Assembly: GCA_036426205.1 (NCBI GenBank)
Contig: CM071571.1
Span: 111,308,559 to 111,372,558 of the forward strand
Reading direction: 5' to 3'
Origin: Ascaphus truei
Lineage: Eukaryota > Chordata > Amphibia > Anura > Ascaphidae
DNA: 64,000 nucleotides
Shown: in pieces, positions 12,255-24,144 of the stretch
How positions within the stretch are numbered: position 1 is the stretch's first letter
Layout of the letters: each line of letters starts with the position of its first letter
Notes under the pieces: generated by a model
Databases searched by the model: none
Seen by the model: only the letters and a program-made list of their open reading frames with translations
What the model was told of the DNA's origin: nothing
Program-made: the position numbers and the translations under genes

Positions 12255-12928
12255 AGAGAAAACACGCCATCACCCCAGGCTCCCCATGAGTAAATTCTAC
12301 TGCCTTCGACAGAAATAAGGGGAAGAACTGGCCACCTTCATCCACCGTATACCGTTAGCACTATGGGCTCTACGCTCCCACAAATTAATTTCAGCCTCTG
12401 ATGTGGATGAATTTCGCTGCAAACAGTTCCTGAGGGGATCGCTCCCTACCCATCATATAGCCATTATGATCCAGTGTGCTCTCCTACAAGGGAATCCTCC
12501 TACATTTGAGGGGCTATTGAGCCAGGTGAAAGGGCATGAGGCTCGTGCACGGCTACACACACCCTAGAAGCCTTAGCATTCTCGCAAAGGAGAGAATAAG
12601 GGGACCCCGTCCCAGAAGCATAAAGAGACAGAGGGTTTAGATGGTAGCCACCCTCAGGAGACCCCCGTCTCTGCCCCCAAGGTGCCCCAGAACCTGGCCC
12701 CTACATCCAGTTCTGGCACGACACGGGGTACGCGGGGTTATACCTACAATAAGGAAGATCACCTAGCAAGGGACTGCAAGCAGTCTGCAACCCCTACCAA
12801 TTCGGCCCGGACATTCGTCACACAAATGGTGGAGCGGCCAGCCACCTCCACAGAAAGCAACCCTTCGGCTTGCTTCGAAAATGAGCATTTACAGGAGGCC
12901 TATAGTCGAGTAGGTCCTACAGCTATAG
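12255..12928 (+). pseudogene. Ty3/Gypsy gag remnant
   Basis: Translated in pieces, this reads as a retroelement Gag: GEELATFIHRIPLALWAL near 12315, a capsid-like RCKQFLRGSLPTHHIAIM stretch near 12417, then a degenerate zinc knuckle at about 12733-12780 (YTYNKEDHLARDCK, where the first two cysteines are lost and one C remains). The capsid part resembles the Gag group from which vertebrate PNMA genes derive. Stop codons interrupt it near 12566. It lies directly after the family B LTR and is cut off by an insertion at 12929. Confidence 0.65.
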
Positions 12929-13559
12929 AATAGAACGAAATGCGTAGGGCAGCATTAAAGACAGATTCAAGTTGATGTGCAGAGGTGTCTGTGGAGGGAC
13001 ATTAAGGTTGTTTGAACCCCCAAACTTAGTGACCTTTTTTGACGTCTGCCACGAGGGTCTTCTATAAGAAAGACTTCTCCTGGACGCATCTTCCCCTGAC
13101 TCAAGGGGGTCATACTGCTCATAATTGACTTTATGCCTGTAAGTGCTCATTGTTTTTTATACTACATTTTCATAAAGTTATTACATTATTTTTGTCTCCT
13201 CTCCTTTATCTCCCTGGGAGTATCCTGTCCCTCCAGTGGATGGCCTGCTACTTGAGTTGGTTACTCGGATCAACCTAAAGGCGTATATTGTTCACATAAA
13301 ATGGGACTAATAGTAGTATTTTTTAACTATTATATTCTACTGTATGTGTGCTATTGAGCTACACTATTTTTGGTGTTTTTCTTTTTTACATAAATACCTG
13401 GACGAGAGTGCGCTTCTGACTCCTTTTGCTGTTATCCTCTAAGTGGATCTGGATTGAATCCACCACAGTAGCTGCACCCACTACAGGACAGTACTTACTT
13501 CGGACTACTATTTATTTACAGTATTTTGCGCTCGATACTTTTGTCTTTATTAGCTATAG
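12929..13559. mobile_element. Insertion with 8-bp direct repeat
   Basis: AGCTATAG lies at 12921-12928 and at 13552-13559, bracketing 623 bp that separates gag from protease of the host element. The insert has GAACGAAATGCGTAGGG near its left end and GCGCTCGATACTTTTG near its right end, features of the ACGAAACGCGT repeat group. It encodes no recognisable protein. An 8-bp duplication fits hAT-like or similar transposition. Confidence 0.6.
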
Positions 13560-13890
13560 TACGGGTACTAATTGAGGGGATCTACACCTCTGCTCTGCTT
13601 GACATCGGTTCGCAAGTAATGAGCATCTATCGGTCATTCTATGATCTTCAACTCCAGCATCTGCCTCTGCAGACTGCGGAGAAAATGGTATTATGGGGGC
13701 CTCAGTAGCCATGACTACCCCATAGATGGCGTGATCCGAGTGAGGATGGATATACCGTAACTCAACACAAAAGTGCTGGTGTGTCCTGAACCAAGGGAAC
13801 ATCCGAATTCCCCCATCATATTAGGAACCAATGCGGATGTGGTGCGATCCGTGAGCAGGGCGTTCTTTAAAGAAGCCAGGGAATTGCCAT
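13560..13890 (+). pseudogene. Retropepsin remnant of Ty3/Gypsy
   Basis: Reads ALLDIGSQVMSIYRSFY near 13590, an aspartic-protease active site in which the usual D-T/S-G is D-I-G. It is followed by PNSPIILGTNADVVRSVS near 13810, resembling the second conserved ILG-N/D block. The frame shifts around 13705-13770. It is part of the same element as the gag above and the reverse transcriptase below. Confidence 0.6.
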
Positions 13891-14262
13891 TTTCTTCGCT
13901 GAGGATTCATCCAGCCTTCAAGGAAGAGTGCTGTTGGATCTCTGCTCATCGAGAAGGGGGTAACAGAGATTCCACCAGGGGGAGTGAGACATGTGAGGGC
14001 TATGCCCAGCTACCCTGGTCATGATGAGAGAGACTGGTACTTTTCTCTGGAAACCATACCCGGAGAAAATAAGATAAGAGGATGGAGGTTGATACCTGAA
14101 GTGAAGAAGTGGAAATCTACGCTTCTTCAAGGATTTACTGTGTCCATTCAAAATATGTCGCCTCACTCTGTTCAGTTGGATGTCAGTCAAATTATTGGCC
14201 AAATATACCCTGTTACTCACATGGAACTCATTGTGGTGGTGCTAAAGAAGAATTGTTCTGTG

Positions 14263-14572
14263 CCTATGCGTGGACTATCGTACCCTGAATCGTCACATGG
14301 TTCCCAACCAATATACGCTACCCCAAATCGAGGAGATCCTCATTACTTTGTCAGGCAGTCAGTGGTTCAGTGTACTGGCCCTGAGTTCGGGATACTATGA
14401 AGTTCCTGTGAACCAAGATGACCAAGAGAAGACTGCGCTCATCTGCCCGTTAGGATTCTATCATTCACCCGTGATCCTCAAGGCATTTGTGGAGCGCCCA
14501 CCACATTCCAGTAGTGTATTGAGAAGACCATCAGGGACATGAACCCCAGAGTGTGTCTGGTCTACCTGGATG
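14263..14572 (+). pseudogene. Ty3/Gypsy reverse transcriptase, N-terminal part
   Basis: MDYRTLNRHMVPNQYTLPQI and FSVLALSSGYYEVPVNQDDQ followed by KTALICPLGFY match conserved blocks of Gypsy-type reverse transcriptase (the consensus second block has DLxSGYHQ; here the catalytic aspartate is replaced by A). The reading frame decays after 14460. It stops in the middle of the YLDD motif, where a 191-bp insertion sits. Confidence 0.75.
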
Positions 14573-14778
14573 TGAACAATGTGAAGGATCCGGGGCACTA
14601 TGGATTTGTAGAAGAGTGCCCTGGATCCTTCACTTTGTTCATATACTTTGAAATTACACCAGACAGGTTTTTGTCCCTGAACCACGGAGCACCGGTACCT
14701 CTAATCACAAGTATATTGCTTATATTATATATGTTTAGGTGTGCAGACATAACTCTTTATTGATGGTCTACCTGGATG
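14573..14778. mobile_element. Insertion inside the YLDD motif, 15-bp direct repeat
   Basis: TGGTCTACCTGGATG occurs at 14558-14572 and 14764-14778, so 191 bp plus one repeat copy were inserted in the codons for VYLD. The insert starts with an inverted pair, GTGAAGGATCC..GGCAC and its mirror GTGCCCTGGATCCTTCAC, at 14580-14633. It has no poly-A tail and no recognised family. Confidence 0.65.
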
Positions 14779-15003
14779 ACATTATCGTCTTTGGTCAGAC
14801 AGTGGAGGAACTTGAGGAGCGCCTCCTGAAGTTCCTGGACCGATTGCAGAAGGAAGGTTTGAAGTTGTCCCTAGACAAGTGTAAATTCTGTTGGACCTCT
14901 GTTACCTATGTTAGTCATATTGTCTATGCAGACAGAGTGGCAATTGACCCTACCAAGGTGGAAGCCGTAGTGAATGGGCCTCGGCCTGAGAATGTGATAC
15001 AAG
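14764..15003 (+). pseudogene. Ty3/Gypsy reverse transcriptase, C-terminal part
   Basis: Continues the polymerase after the insertion: MVYLDDIIVFGQTVEELEER with an intact YLDD, then LKLSLDKCKFCWTSVTYVSH and VAIDPTKVEAVVNGPRPENV. These are the palm and thumb blocks of Gypsy reverse transcriptase. Similarity ends abruptly at about 15003; the RNase H and integrase parts are absent, so the element is 3'-truncated. Confidence 0.8.
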
Positions 15004-15009
15004 ATCAAC

Positions 15010-17670
15010 GTTGCTAAAATGAATTTGCTGTTCATACAACAATTCCGATTACACTTCATGTAAAAACAATACTTTGCTCAGAACTTTTATCACCATATCA
15101 CAATTCATGTCTTTTATCTGACTATAGATGTAAATTATGATACGCTGAGTCCCTGAATCAGATTGTCTAAGTAAGATACCATACACCATGCATAATGAAC
15201 ACATTGTAGAATTGCATGGCTTACATGACATATAAAACAAATGACTCTTAGTCAAGTAGTTTATGCCAATTACCAGAACCACAAACTATTATTTACTCAT
15301 TTTGGTATAGTTGTCATGTTTTATGGTCTATAACATATATTTTTTAATCTTAGAAAATATCCACAGCATAGCATCTTGGTATTGCAGCAGGAGCCTGACC
15401 CAAGTATATTGGAAGGAAAAAATTCCAGGGTGATGAAGGAAGAAGGTAAGTGCTTTGTCTGAAACATATTTCAGCTGTGGTACAAGTAAAACGGTTGGAT
15501 TTGGAGGCAGAAGACAGACTGCATTGAGTAGACTAGAGCCCATTTAGGCCGGGCATTTGCTTGTGAACTGAACAGCTGTAATACAACGTCTCGGTATGTA
15601 TGTGATAATGTCAGCAGTCTACAGAAGTATGACAAGCATCATGTGCCTTATTTCTAAGTGTATTGAGAGAGGATATTTAAACAGCATTCAATGCACAAAT
15701 CCAATTAATTTAATAGATCGTTATAGTTGCTATATGGCACATTCATCACAGTTAAAAAAAGAAAAATGAAATATTGACCTAGTGTCAGTGTTTAGTAAAT
15801 AAAACTGAATAATTGCGAATAAAAGCAAATAACTGAACACATCATGGCACATGGAAGACTAAATATCCCAAGCCTTATGATGCCAGAATGGCAGTGCAAA
15901 GAACAACTCCTCCTTTATTATTTCTTTATTTCACAATGAGATTTGTACATAGGAGGATCAATGGAAAATTTCTCAGACCACTAGAGGCTTTCTATTGAAG
16001 CCCCGTTTAGATAGGGCTAAGTCCCTGTTAGACTTTTTTTAATTATTTTTTTCTTCTATTTCCAAAATCCCACATTCATACATTTCAAAGTGACCAGTCA
16101 AGTTCACTGGGCACTGCATGAAAATAAATAACCTTTTTGACATAATTAGAATTCTCTTCTTTAGATTTGTAGCAATCAATTAGATCATGGATACCTTTGT
16201 GGCTTTTCGGAAGCAAAACACAAATGAACAAGCCTGAACCTTGAGATTATTATGACATCAACCTCATAGAGAGAGACAATGACTAGTTTTGTCTCCCAGT
16301 GTTCTGTTTGAGATAGTGAAGTTCAACTATTGTTCCCAAGATTGAGGCAATAAAAATGACTGTGCTTCTGCCATGAGCAGAGCAAGTGCAGGGGATGACT
16401 TCAGGAGATTGGTGATCAGGTCCCATAAAAAAACAAAAACAAAGTATTAATATATTGACAAGTTTTATATCTGAAAAGGCTGTTTCTTTATTTGTATGTC
16501 TTTGGGTAGTTGTTAAAGGCAATAAAAAAAACCATTTGTATCAAATATATTTCTGGCTAATTGCCCCCACATGTCAAGTTAAATACTACAACATATTTCA
16601 CATGCCATTAAGAAAATGTACTAGTATTGAAAACACTGCTTAGTTTTAACATTTGATTCTGTTACTACAGAGGCTCCATTTCCCCATGAAAGCGGTTTTC
16701 ATTCTTTGGCTAAATTAGCACTTGTGTGAATTCCAAGCCCCTATTCCTCAAGTTGTACAATTTTTGGGATCAGATAGCATATGTCATGATGGGTTTACTC
16801 AGCGAAGCTGGTCTGTTGTACACACCTTCTGATGCAATGGGAGATTTAACTTACAGTATCTACAATTGACGAGAACCATTAGTTTATATTTAATACAGAA
16901 ACTGTGTTACTACATCAAATAATGTAACCAGCAGTTTGCCCTTGATTCATTGCTCCATAAAACAATTGGATGCATTCTGATACCGTATATTTGTATTGGC
17001 TTTACCAGGAGATTCTTGTAATGCCATATGCTTGCGAGAGAAAGACTCTGTAATAAATATATAGTCTTGTTATAAATTGGCAATTTATAGAGCTACAGGA
17101 CAAAATGTTTTACACTCACATATAGCCAAACAAATAGTGGTTATGGGATACCATAGGATGTTTGGAAAACACAGTAACAGCTGCTGCATACTGCAGTCCC
17201 AAAAATAAAGAGGGGAAATGTCCATCATCAGCATGAACAGAAATTCTGCATGAGAAAATCTTTGATCTGATAGACAAAAGGAAAATGACATATGATTCCA
17301 CACGCAGTTGAAACATAAAAATGCATCTGACGTTTAAACAACTTTAATTATTTATTCGGAGAAGAATTGGCAGTTGTAGTGAATATTTCCATTTGCTCTG
17401 CCCCTCCAATGTCCTATTCTGGTTATGCCAGTTGGAGAGGGAAGTTCAGATGCTATGATCCTATCATGCTACACCTTTCTTTTCACTGTTAAAAGTACAA
17501 TAATAATTGTGGTTTTCTGCTGTTAACTGCTATTCAGTGAGAATAAGAATGAGGCCACCAACCCATCTAGAACCAAACACTTCACTCCCAATCACCTGCT
17601 TGAAAGGACATTTTTACTTGCATGCAATAAAAATTTAATTTCCTCTACTCTAGCATATTTGTTTTTATAT
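15010..17670. other. No gene recognised
   Basis: AT-rich DNA with short chance frames. Nothing resembling an exon, tRNA, hairpin or known repeat stood out. Confidence 0.4.
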
Positions 17671-17673
17671 CTG

Positions 17674-18430
17674 TGTAACCCTGTTACCCCCACCCAATCT
17701 CAGATAGGGTCCCCTAGGGAATCTAAAGCTCAGGCTACATGTCTGTGTGGTGCGTAACTGCTGGCAACAGGGGGCCATGAGTCTCCCGAGATGACATGGG
17801 GGAGAACAGGACAGGCTTCTGGGGTTGTGCCTCCGTCTTCTCTACTGGTGCAGCGCCTCCATCTCCTGCAGCTCCCAGCAGTATGGGGTGAAGTACCCAC
17901 AGAATAAATACCTTCCCCTCCTCCTGATGCACTTTTATGGAAACTCCTGCCTGAGAGTGAAGTGTAAGCTCTTTATTGTCCTTCCTTATTCACAGCAGAC
18001 AGTTACACAGCAGGCTATCCTCCTTTAGGATGTTCCTGACACCACTCCAGGCTTAGGGCCACCCAGAGTGGGTCTAGCTCTTCCCCTACCCCCTATGCAG
18101 GGTAGGAGGTATGGGGTGTGCACTCTCCCTCCCCGGAGGAAGGCCTAAAGCTAGCCAGTCCTGGCAGCTCGGTATGCCACCCTAGTCCTTTCCACTCCAA
18201 GGACAGACTCTCAAAGACCCTAAATAGGAAATGGCAATACCCCAAGTAGCTCCAACAGGCACCGCCCCTGTATTTCTTGATTGGACACAGAGTCTGGTGA
18301 CCTGCCTTCACTGCCTCAGAGTACTGCCTGAAGTGGGGAAAACCCATGATTACTCCTGGCAAACCTGCCCTTATGCAGGAATTATGCCAGGAGGAGGATA
18401 GAATAATAGTCCAAACCTACCAGGGCTACA
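17674..18430 (-). repeat. Probable solo LTR, minus orientation
   Basis: A 757 bp block with short inverted ends, TGTAACCCTG on the left and CAGGGCTACA on the right. Read on the minus strand it starts TGTAGCCCTG and carries an AATAAA signal (plus TTTATT at about 17971). GC content is higher than the flanks. No target duplication is obvious, and no internal coding sequence is attached. It could instead be a different TG..CA-bounded repeat. Confidence 0.5.
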
Positions 18431-18498
18431 CTTGTTGATAAAGAAGAACACTCAGCATTATTATTATGCTACTATTTGGACTGTTTAGAGAAGAAGAG

Positions 18499-18672
18499 AT
18501 CCGCAGCACTCGCCTGTAGATATTCAAAATGTAATGTATTCGTACCATCTGGCAAAAACATGGCGACGTTTCGGACCAAAATAGTCCCTTTGTCAAGCTC
18601 CTTGTCAGGAGTATATTTTTTGCAGGATGGTATGAATAAATAAAAACCTTAATATCTCAGGCGAGTGATGCG
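18499..18672. repeat. Foldback element with GACGTTTCGG core
   Basis: The ends GCAGCACTCGCCTGTAGATATT and AATATCTCAGGCGAGTG form an imperfect inverted repeat. The interior has GGCGACGTTTCGGACC followed by CTTTGTCAAGCTCC, the same style of core seen in several foldbacks here. No coding capacity. Confidence 0.55.
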
Positions 18673-18738
18673 AATATTTTTTTTTCTCTATGTACTCTTT
18701 GGGATCGGTTTGTGATACTGGCCCTTGTGTGTGCACGA

Positions 18739-18932
18739 ATGGAAAATGAGGGAGCCGTGAACACCAAAAAAGAGATGCAGAGGAATTAATGCAAAACAGT
18801 CATTTAATGACTAAAAACAGTCACAAAAATCAGAATTTGGATTTTGGTGACTGTGTTTAGTAATTAACTGACTGTTTTGCATTAATTCCTCTGCATCTCT
18901 TTTTTGGTGTGCACGGCTCCCCCATTTTCCAT
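18739..18932. repeat. 194-bp near-perfect hairpin
   Basis: The arms run from ATGGAAAATGAGGGAGCCGT to its mirror ending at 18932, with only scattered mismatches and a loop near 18828-18838. This is a MITE-like palindrome with no coding potential; an open frame across its right arm is incidental. Confidence 0.8.
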
Positions 18933-19175
18933 TTATGCTAGTACCCTGACTAGGTGTCCTGCCTGTAGCACCCATGCTGTAATTGCTCTCTATTTTATGT
19001 CCCCTTGTACTTGGGGCATCCCAAGTTGCATGTTCTTGATTCCCTCCTTTATGTTTGATTCAACAATGTGTGTGTACCCCATGGGAAGCTAAGTATTTAT
19101 TTTTGCATTTCTTAGAGTGCACTGGGCATTATTGTTTTTCTATTTGGACTGTTGATACAAACAGAAAAGTACTTT

Positions 19176-19300
19176 TGGGCCCAGATTCATTAAGCTCTAT
19201 AATACACTATTTAATGTGAGTTTAACCTAAGTTAACGTTACATTAATGGTAATGTATCTCGTAATAAAAATAATGTAACGTTAACCTGGATTTGCTCCCA
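19176..19300. repeat. Harbinger-style MITE end
   Basis: GGGCCCAGATTCATTAAGCTC followed by an internal palindrome GTTAACGTTACATTA..TAATGTAACGTTAAC. A related inverted end (GTGAATCTAGCCCCC) is at about 46322-46337. The opposite end of this copy is not clear. Confidence 0.45.
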
Positions 19301-20337
19301 TAAAATGCATAGGGGGGATACTCTACTAGCTGCGAATTTGTCCTTGTCAAACCGCACGGTCTGACGAGGTACCAATAAGATCCTACTACGTTATTAGATG
19401 GCAAAAGGCCCGATGTATGTGCCATGTCCTCCCATAACATCTCAGTTGTCGGTGGAGAGAGGACTATAAGGATGGGCATTATATACGAAAAATGCAGAAG
19501 AAATAAACAATATTTTTCCAGGAATATCCTGGGAGGCTTATTCTTTCCTAAATTGAAGGAAAAATGTCTTCAATCAAGAATGAGAATTGGGGTAAAAGAA
19601 ATATGGATGTACTGTATGTGGATGGAATTAAGCCACCAGGCCCTAAATTAGGTATAATTTGAGGCCTCAGCTGTTTACTTTACTTTTTTCTATTTTTTTT
19701 TCTTTACGTCATCAAATGTCAAAGATTGCAATATTTTTTAAGCTTTTCTATGGTTGGGTATCAGCACATTGAATGATCTTTATGGATTAGTTCCTGGGAG
19801 TCCTGGACCCTGAAGATCTTGGAGGAGCCCAACATGGATGGAGCAAAGTGTATTATTTTATCATTAAACCTTTTGGTGCCTAAAGAGGGCCTAGTTAACA
19901 TCACTGGCACTCACTGGGTTAATTACCAATTTTTATATATATCTACTGAAAAATATTTTTTAATATATACTTTTTTATAGGTATGTTTATATTTTTATTG
20001 GTACCATGGCCTATAGCACTATTATTCTGATTTTTCTAATATGGATGTGTCATTCTTATAGAGGGTGTTTGGGGGTAGGTGCCCCCGGAAGGGTGGGGAG
20101 GGAGGTGGTGGTTAAGCATTTGTTTGCCATAGGGCAACAGTAAGGTTAACCAACTGAGCTGACGTGACTTTAAGGTAATGGCAATGTGAATATAATTGTG
20201 TTAGTGAATAAGATGTTAACTCAAGGAAAAGAACCCCATACACCATTTTATGAAACATCCCATTATTTTACCTGATTTGAAAAAGTTTAATGGATTTGCA
20301 CCTTGTTTTTATAAATACATCCACCTTGTTATCCTAT
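19301..20337. other. Mostly featureless, one hairpin-family trace
   Basis: Short frames without domains. 20040-20180 contains a degenerate copy of the GGTGGTTA..TTAAGG hairpin family. Otherwise nothing recognised. Confidence 0.35.
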
Positions 20338-20535
20338 CCAATCAATTAGATTGTAAGCTCTTCGGGGCATGGGCTCCTTTTCCTAAATGTCCCTTTTATG
20401 TCTTAAGCATGTCTCCCCATTGCATTATTTGTATTATTATTTATTTATATGATTGTCATGTATTACTGCTGTGAAGCACTATATACATTAATGGCACTAC
20501 TGTATATAAATAAAGATATACATACATACATATTG
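20338..20535 (+). mobile_element. L2-like LINE 3' end
   Basis: ATTAGATTGTAAGCTCTTCGG, then ATTACTGCTGTGAAGCACTA, then ATATAAATAAAGATA and a (CATA)n tail at 20517-20530. This matches the 3' end of the L2-like remnant at 6080-6266 segment by segment. Only the untranslated tail is kept. Confidence 0.75.
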
Positions 20536-21372
20536 TCCTTTATCTATCTATATAATCTCCAATCCTAGGCTTTTTTTGTCCTTTATTTTGAATATGGCTG
20601 GCAATATTTTAGTGGGAATCGTCTATTACCACCATGTCCACGAAGTTACTGAAGGACAGGATGTCCCCGACAAAAATGCATTCCAAAGGGCAAAAGGACA
20701 TGACATCAGCAAATCAATTAACACTCAATTTTCAATATGATTGCGTATTTATGAAATGGAATACAGTCACAACATATTAGTTTTTTTTATAGAGAAATAG
20801 GTATCATATATCCATTTACAGTAAATAAAATAAGAATACAGCATAATTAAAATCCACAGAAGTACAGTATTGGGACAGAGCGGCCTTGCAAGCGAGGTCA
20901 GTTGGGAGTCTACACAGTATAGTAGTTTCTTGTCAAAATAAAAAGGACTTTCTTTTTTGGCAAATGCTTGTTTTGAATTTATTGATATTTTTTCTATTTA
21001 TGATTATTGTTTTGACTAAAGGGTTATGTATTTGGATGACTTGTTTATATTACATTTTAGGATTGGTTAGCGGTTTTATATCTTTAATTGTTTTGTTGGT
21101 TTGGTGTTTATTTAATTGTATTCTAGTATTTTGGGATAACATAATTTTTATTCTGTTTTGGTGTTAGATTAATTTTATTGATGTGTAGTTTAGGCTTTTT
21201 AGTTATTTTATTCATGTGATGTTTAGGTGCTTGTTTATTTATTTAATTGTTGTGTATTTTAGTGCTTGATGTTTTTTTTTTTATAGGTTGGCCATTTGCT
21301 GCTATAGTGGCTTATCATGCCCATATTTTATTTATTTGTTTTATTTATTTATAAAATGTTTTACCAGGATGT
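20536..21372. other. Non-coding, with cytosine-poor tract
   Basis: 20950-21290 is strongly T/G-rich and almost lacks C on the plus strand (for example three C in 21001-21060). A 93-codon hydrophobic frame there is a by-product of TTN codons, not a membrane protein. Confidence 0.45.
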
Positions 21373-22358
21373 AAAACACACAAAATCCAAGGGGAGCATG
21401 GGGGAGAAACAAAAAAACATTTAAGTGCAGCAGAATGGCAACGTGGAAATAAAAGCCTCCAAATGACTTGGCTCTAATGAATTGACTACTTACAAGATGT
21501 AAGAGTCAAATAGGCAGGGTTGACTCAAACAGTCAGTGGCAGATGGGTGTTGCAATTTTCATCAGAGTGGATCAGGTTTCATCAGAGTGGATCAGGTCCT
21601 CAGGATGAAGTTCCCCAATATTGAGAGAAAGAAACTGGCATAGCACAGATCACTCAAGGTATAAAGATTTTATAACAATAAAATAATGTACTCACATTCT
21701 AACAATTAAAAACAGGCATGTCACACTGCAATAGTGTAGGAAGACTTTAGCCAGCCAGGCTCACCGTCTCGCAGCGTTCCCCAATCCTCCGCCTCAGCCT
21801 CCGGTCAGCTGTTACACTGTTCCCACTGGCGTCTGACGTCACTTCCGGTTTCGCCGCTCGGTAAGGGCTGGATCTTCCTGCAACTTCTCTGCTGTATGCT
21901 CCGCTCTGGATGAGGCTCCCACTCTACGCGTTTCGTCACGTGTTACAGTCGACTTTGTCAGGAGTGTGGAGTCTCATGACACAGTGCATACTTATATATC
22001 TTGGTGAACTGATTAATCATCAGGTGTATACTATTTCTTAAAGTGCTACTGGGGTGGATGATACCATTGTATTCACTCATAAACAACCATAGGGTTAAAA
22101 TCACTCATCAGCTAACATGGGGTTAAATACAAAAAATCACTCATCAGCTAACATGGGGTTAAATACAAAAAATGAAGGATAGATCTATTAAGGGAATACT
22201 ATTGTAAGTATATCAGTATAAATGGTAGTGCAATAAAAGGATCAAAACGGACAAAACCGCAGTTCATAATTCTACTCAAACTGGTAATTGATGATTAACA
22301 TCATTTGTAGAAGTGTACTCAAATATTGCTGATATATACATCAACTCACATAATGAGG

Positions 22359-22523
22359 CAAAATCGCAAGGAATGGGAGGCAATATCACAATACAAATTT
22401 TAACAAATTGACAACTTAAGACATGATCAGAAAATATATGTAAGGTAGATCATGTCTTAAGTTGTCAATTTGTTAAAATTTGTATTGTGATATTGCCTCC
22501 CATTCCTTGCGATTTTGCCTGAC
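22359..22523. repeat. Nested hairpin, about 70-bp arms
   Basis: CAAAATCGCAAGGAATGGGA at the left is mirrored at the right, with essentially perfect pairing through TAAGACATGATC and a loop of about 20 bases near 22430-22448. It lies in the centre of the larger inverted repeat. Confidence 0.85.
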
Positions 22524-23261
22524 GAAGCCATACACAGCTTTCAAGGGGTGGGCGAAACGCGTTGAGTTGTGTTTTGGACTAGTGAGGGATCCGTAGCTGC
22601 ACCATCCACTGAGCAGTGACGTCACACGCACCGGAGGACACACAGAGTTTGGAATCCCGAGTTGCAGACGAAGGAGATCCAGAGCCAGAGAGGAGGCGGT
22701 GAGAGCAGCGGAATACCCACTTGATTTACTTTTATGTGATAAATGCGATTTTATTGCTAGCACATTGTAAGTGCACATTTTATATGTCTAATTTTTTATA
22801 TAAAGTTCAATACAAGACAGATTGCGCTATGTAGTGCTGTTTTTCTCCTCCATATATATTATTGCCACACTGATGAGACGAGCCTGGAGGGAATCCCACA
22901 TTATACAGCATCCACTTGGGGTGGCAGCCCTATCTGCCAATTTCGCATATACCACTAACATCTTGTGAGTAGATAGACCAATAGAGCCAAGATTTCATCA
23001 TTCAGCCTAATTACTTAATCTCAACGTCTGCACTTAAATTTGCACTGTTTTTGTTTCCTTTTCCCCCATATATGCTCCTCCTGGACTGTCTGAAATATAT
23101 CATTCTACTTGGAACCCGGGAAACAGGTTCCACCAGAGGGTTTGAGCAGGGATACATTATTTTGAGCACATATTGTATATTGTAAACTGCACTATTAACT
23201 TGCACTTAAGGACACTTATATTTTAAGTTGTTAGCGCCTTTATTCACTATTATCCACAATG
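22524..23261 (+). repeat. Repeat of the ACGAAACGCGT group
   Basis: Begins GACGAAGCC and has GCGAAACGCGTTGAG at about 22552. Later parts (ACATCTTGTGAGTAG, TAGAGCCAAG, GCACTTAAAT) parallel 23848-23930 of the right arm, so it is the same repeat family inserted next to its relative. GC-rich early and AT-rich late. No protein. Confidence 0.5.
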
Positions 23262-24144
23262 TTTATGAGTGAATACAATGGTATCATCCACCCCAGTAGC
23301 ACTTTAAGAAATAGTATACACCTGATGATTAATCAGTTCACCAAGATATGTAAGTATGCACTGTGTCATAAGACTCCACACTCCTGACGAAGTCAACGGT
23401 AACACGTGACGAAACGCGTAGAGTGGGAGCCTCATCCAGAGCGGAGCATACAGCAGAGAAGTTGAAGGAAGATCCAGCCCTTACCGAGCGGCGAAACCGG
23501 AAGTGACGTCAGACGCCAGTGGGAACAGTGTAACAGCTGACTGGAGGCTGAGGCGGAGGAGTGGGGAACGCTGCGAGATGGTGAGCCTGGCTGGCTAAAG
23601 TCTTCCTACACTATTGCAGTGTGACATGCCTGTTTTTAATTGTTAGAATGTGAGTACATTATTTTATTGTTATAAAATCTTTATACCTTGAGTGATCTGT
23701 GCTATGCCAGTTTCTTTCTCTCAATATTGGGGCACTTCATCCTGAGGACCTGATCCACTCTGATGAAACGTGATCCACTCTGATGAAAATTGCAACACCC
23801 ATCTGCCACTGACTGTTTGAGTCAACCCTGCCTATTTGACTCTTACATCTTGTAAGTAGTCAATTCATTAGAGCCAAGTCATTTGGAGGCTTTTATTTCC
23901 ACGTTGCCATTCTGCTGCACTTAAATGTTTTTATGTTTCTCCCTCATGCTCCCCTTGGATTTTGTGTGTTTTGCTGTTACTATGGGGGAAGAGTGAAGAC
24001 TACCCCTTCCAGTGGGTTCCAGAGCAGGGGGTGAAACTGTATTTACTTATTACTATCACTTTCTCACTTATTTAAGTTTTCAATTAGTCACTTATTAACA
24101 GTGTCCACTTTTTATTTGTTTGCGTCTGTGTTCACTTTACCACT

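Larger units (their letters stand above)
21373..23972. mobile_element. 2.6-kb inverted-repeat element with nested insertions
   Basis: The arms 21373-22090 and 23262-23972 are reverse complements over about 715 bp with few differences, bounded by AAAACACACAAAATCCAAGG and its mirror. Each arm carries TCTACGCGTTTCGTCACG opposite CGTGACGAAACGCGTAGA. The centre (22091-23261) holds a 165-bp hairpin and another repeat of the same style. No transposase is encoded. Flanking 21345-21372 belongs to the repeat also seen at 24145 and 33325. A large foldback, or two inverted copies of one repeat, would both fit. Confidence 0.7.

Noticed and set aside
20886..21167. 93-codon hydrophobic frame resembling a membrane protein
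   Set aside because: It falls in a T-rich, C-poor tract where TTT, TTA and ATT codons create hydrophobic sequence by chance.
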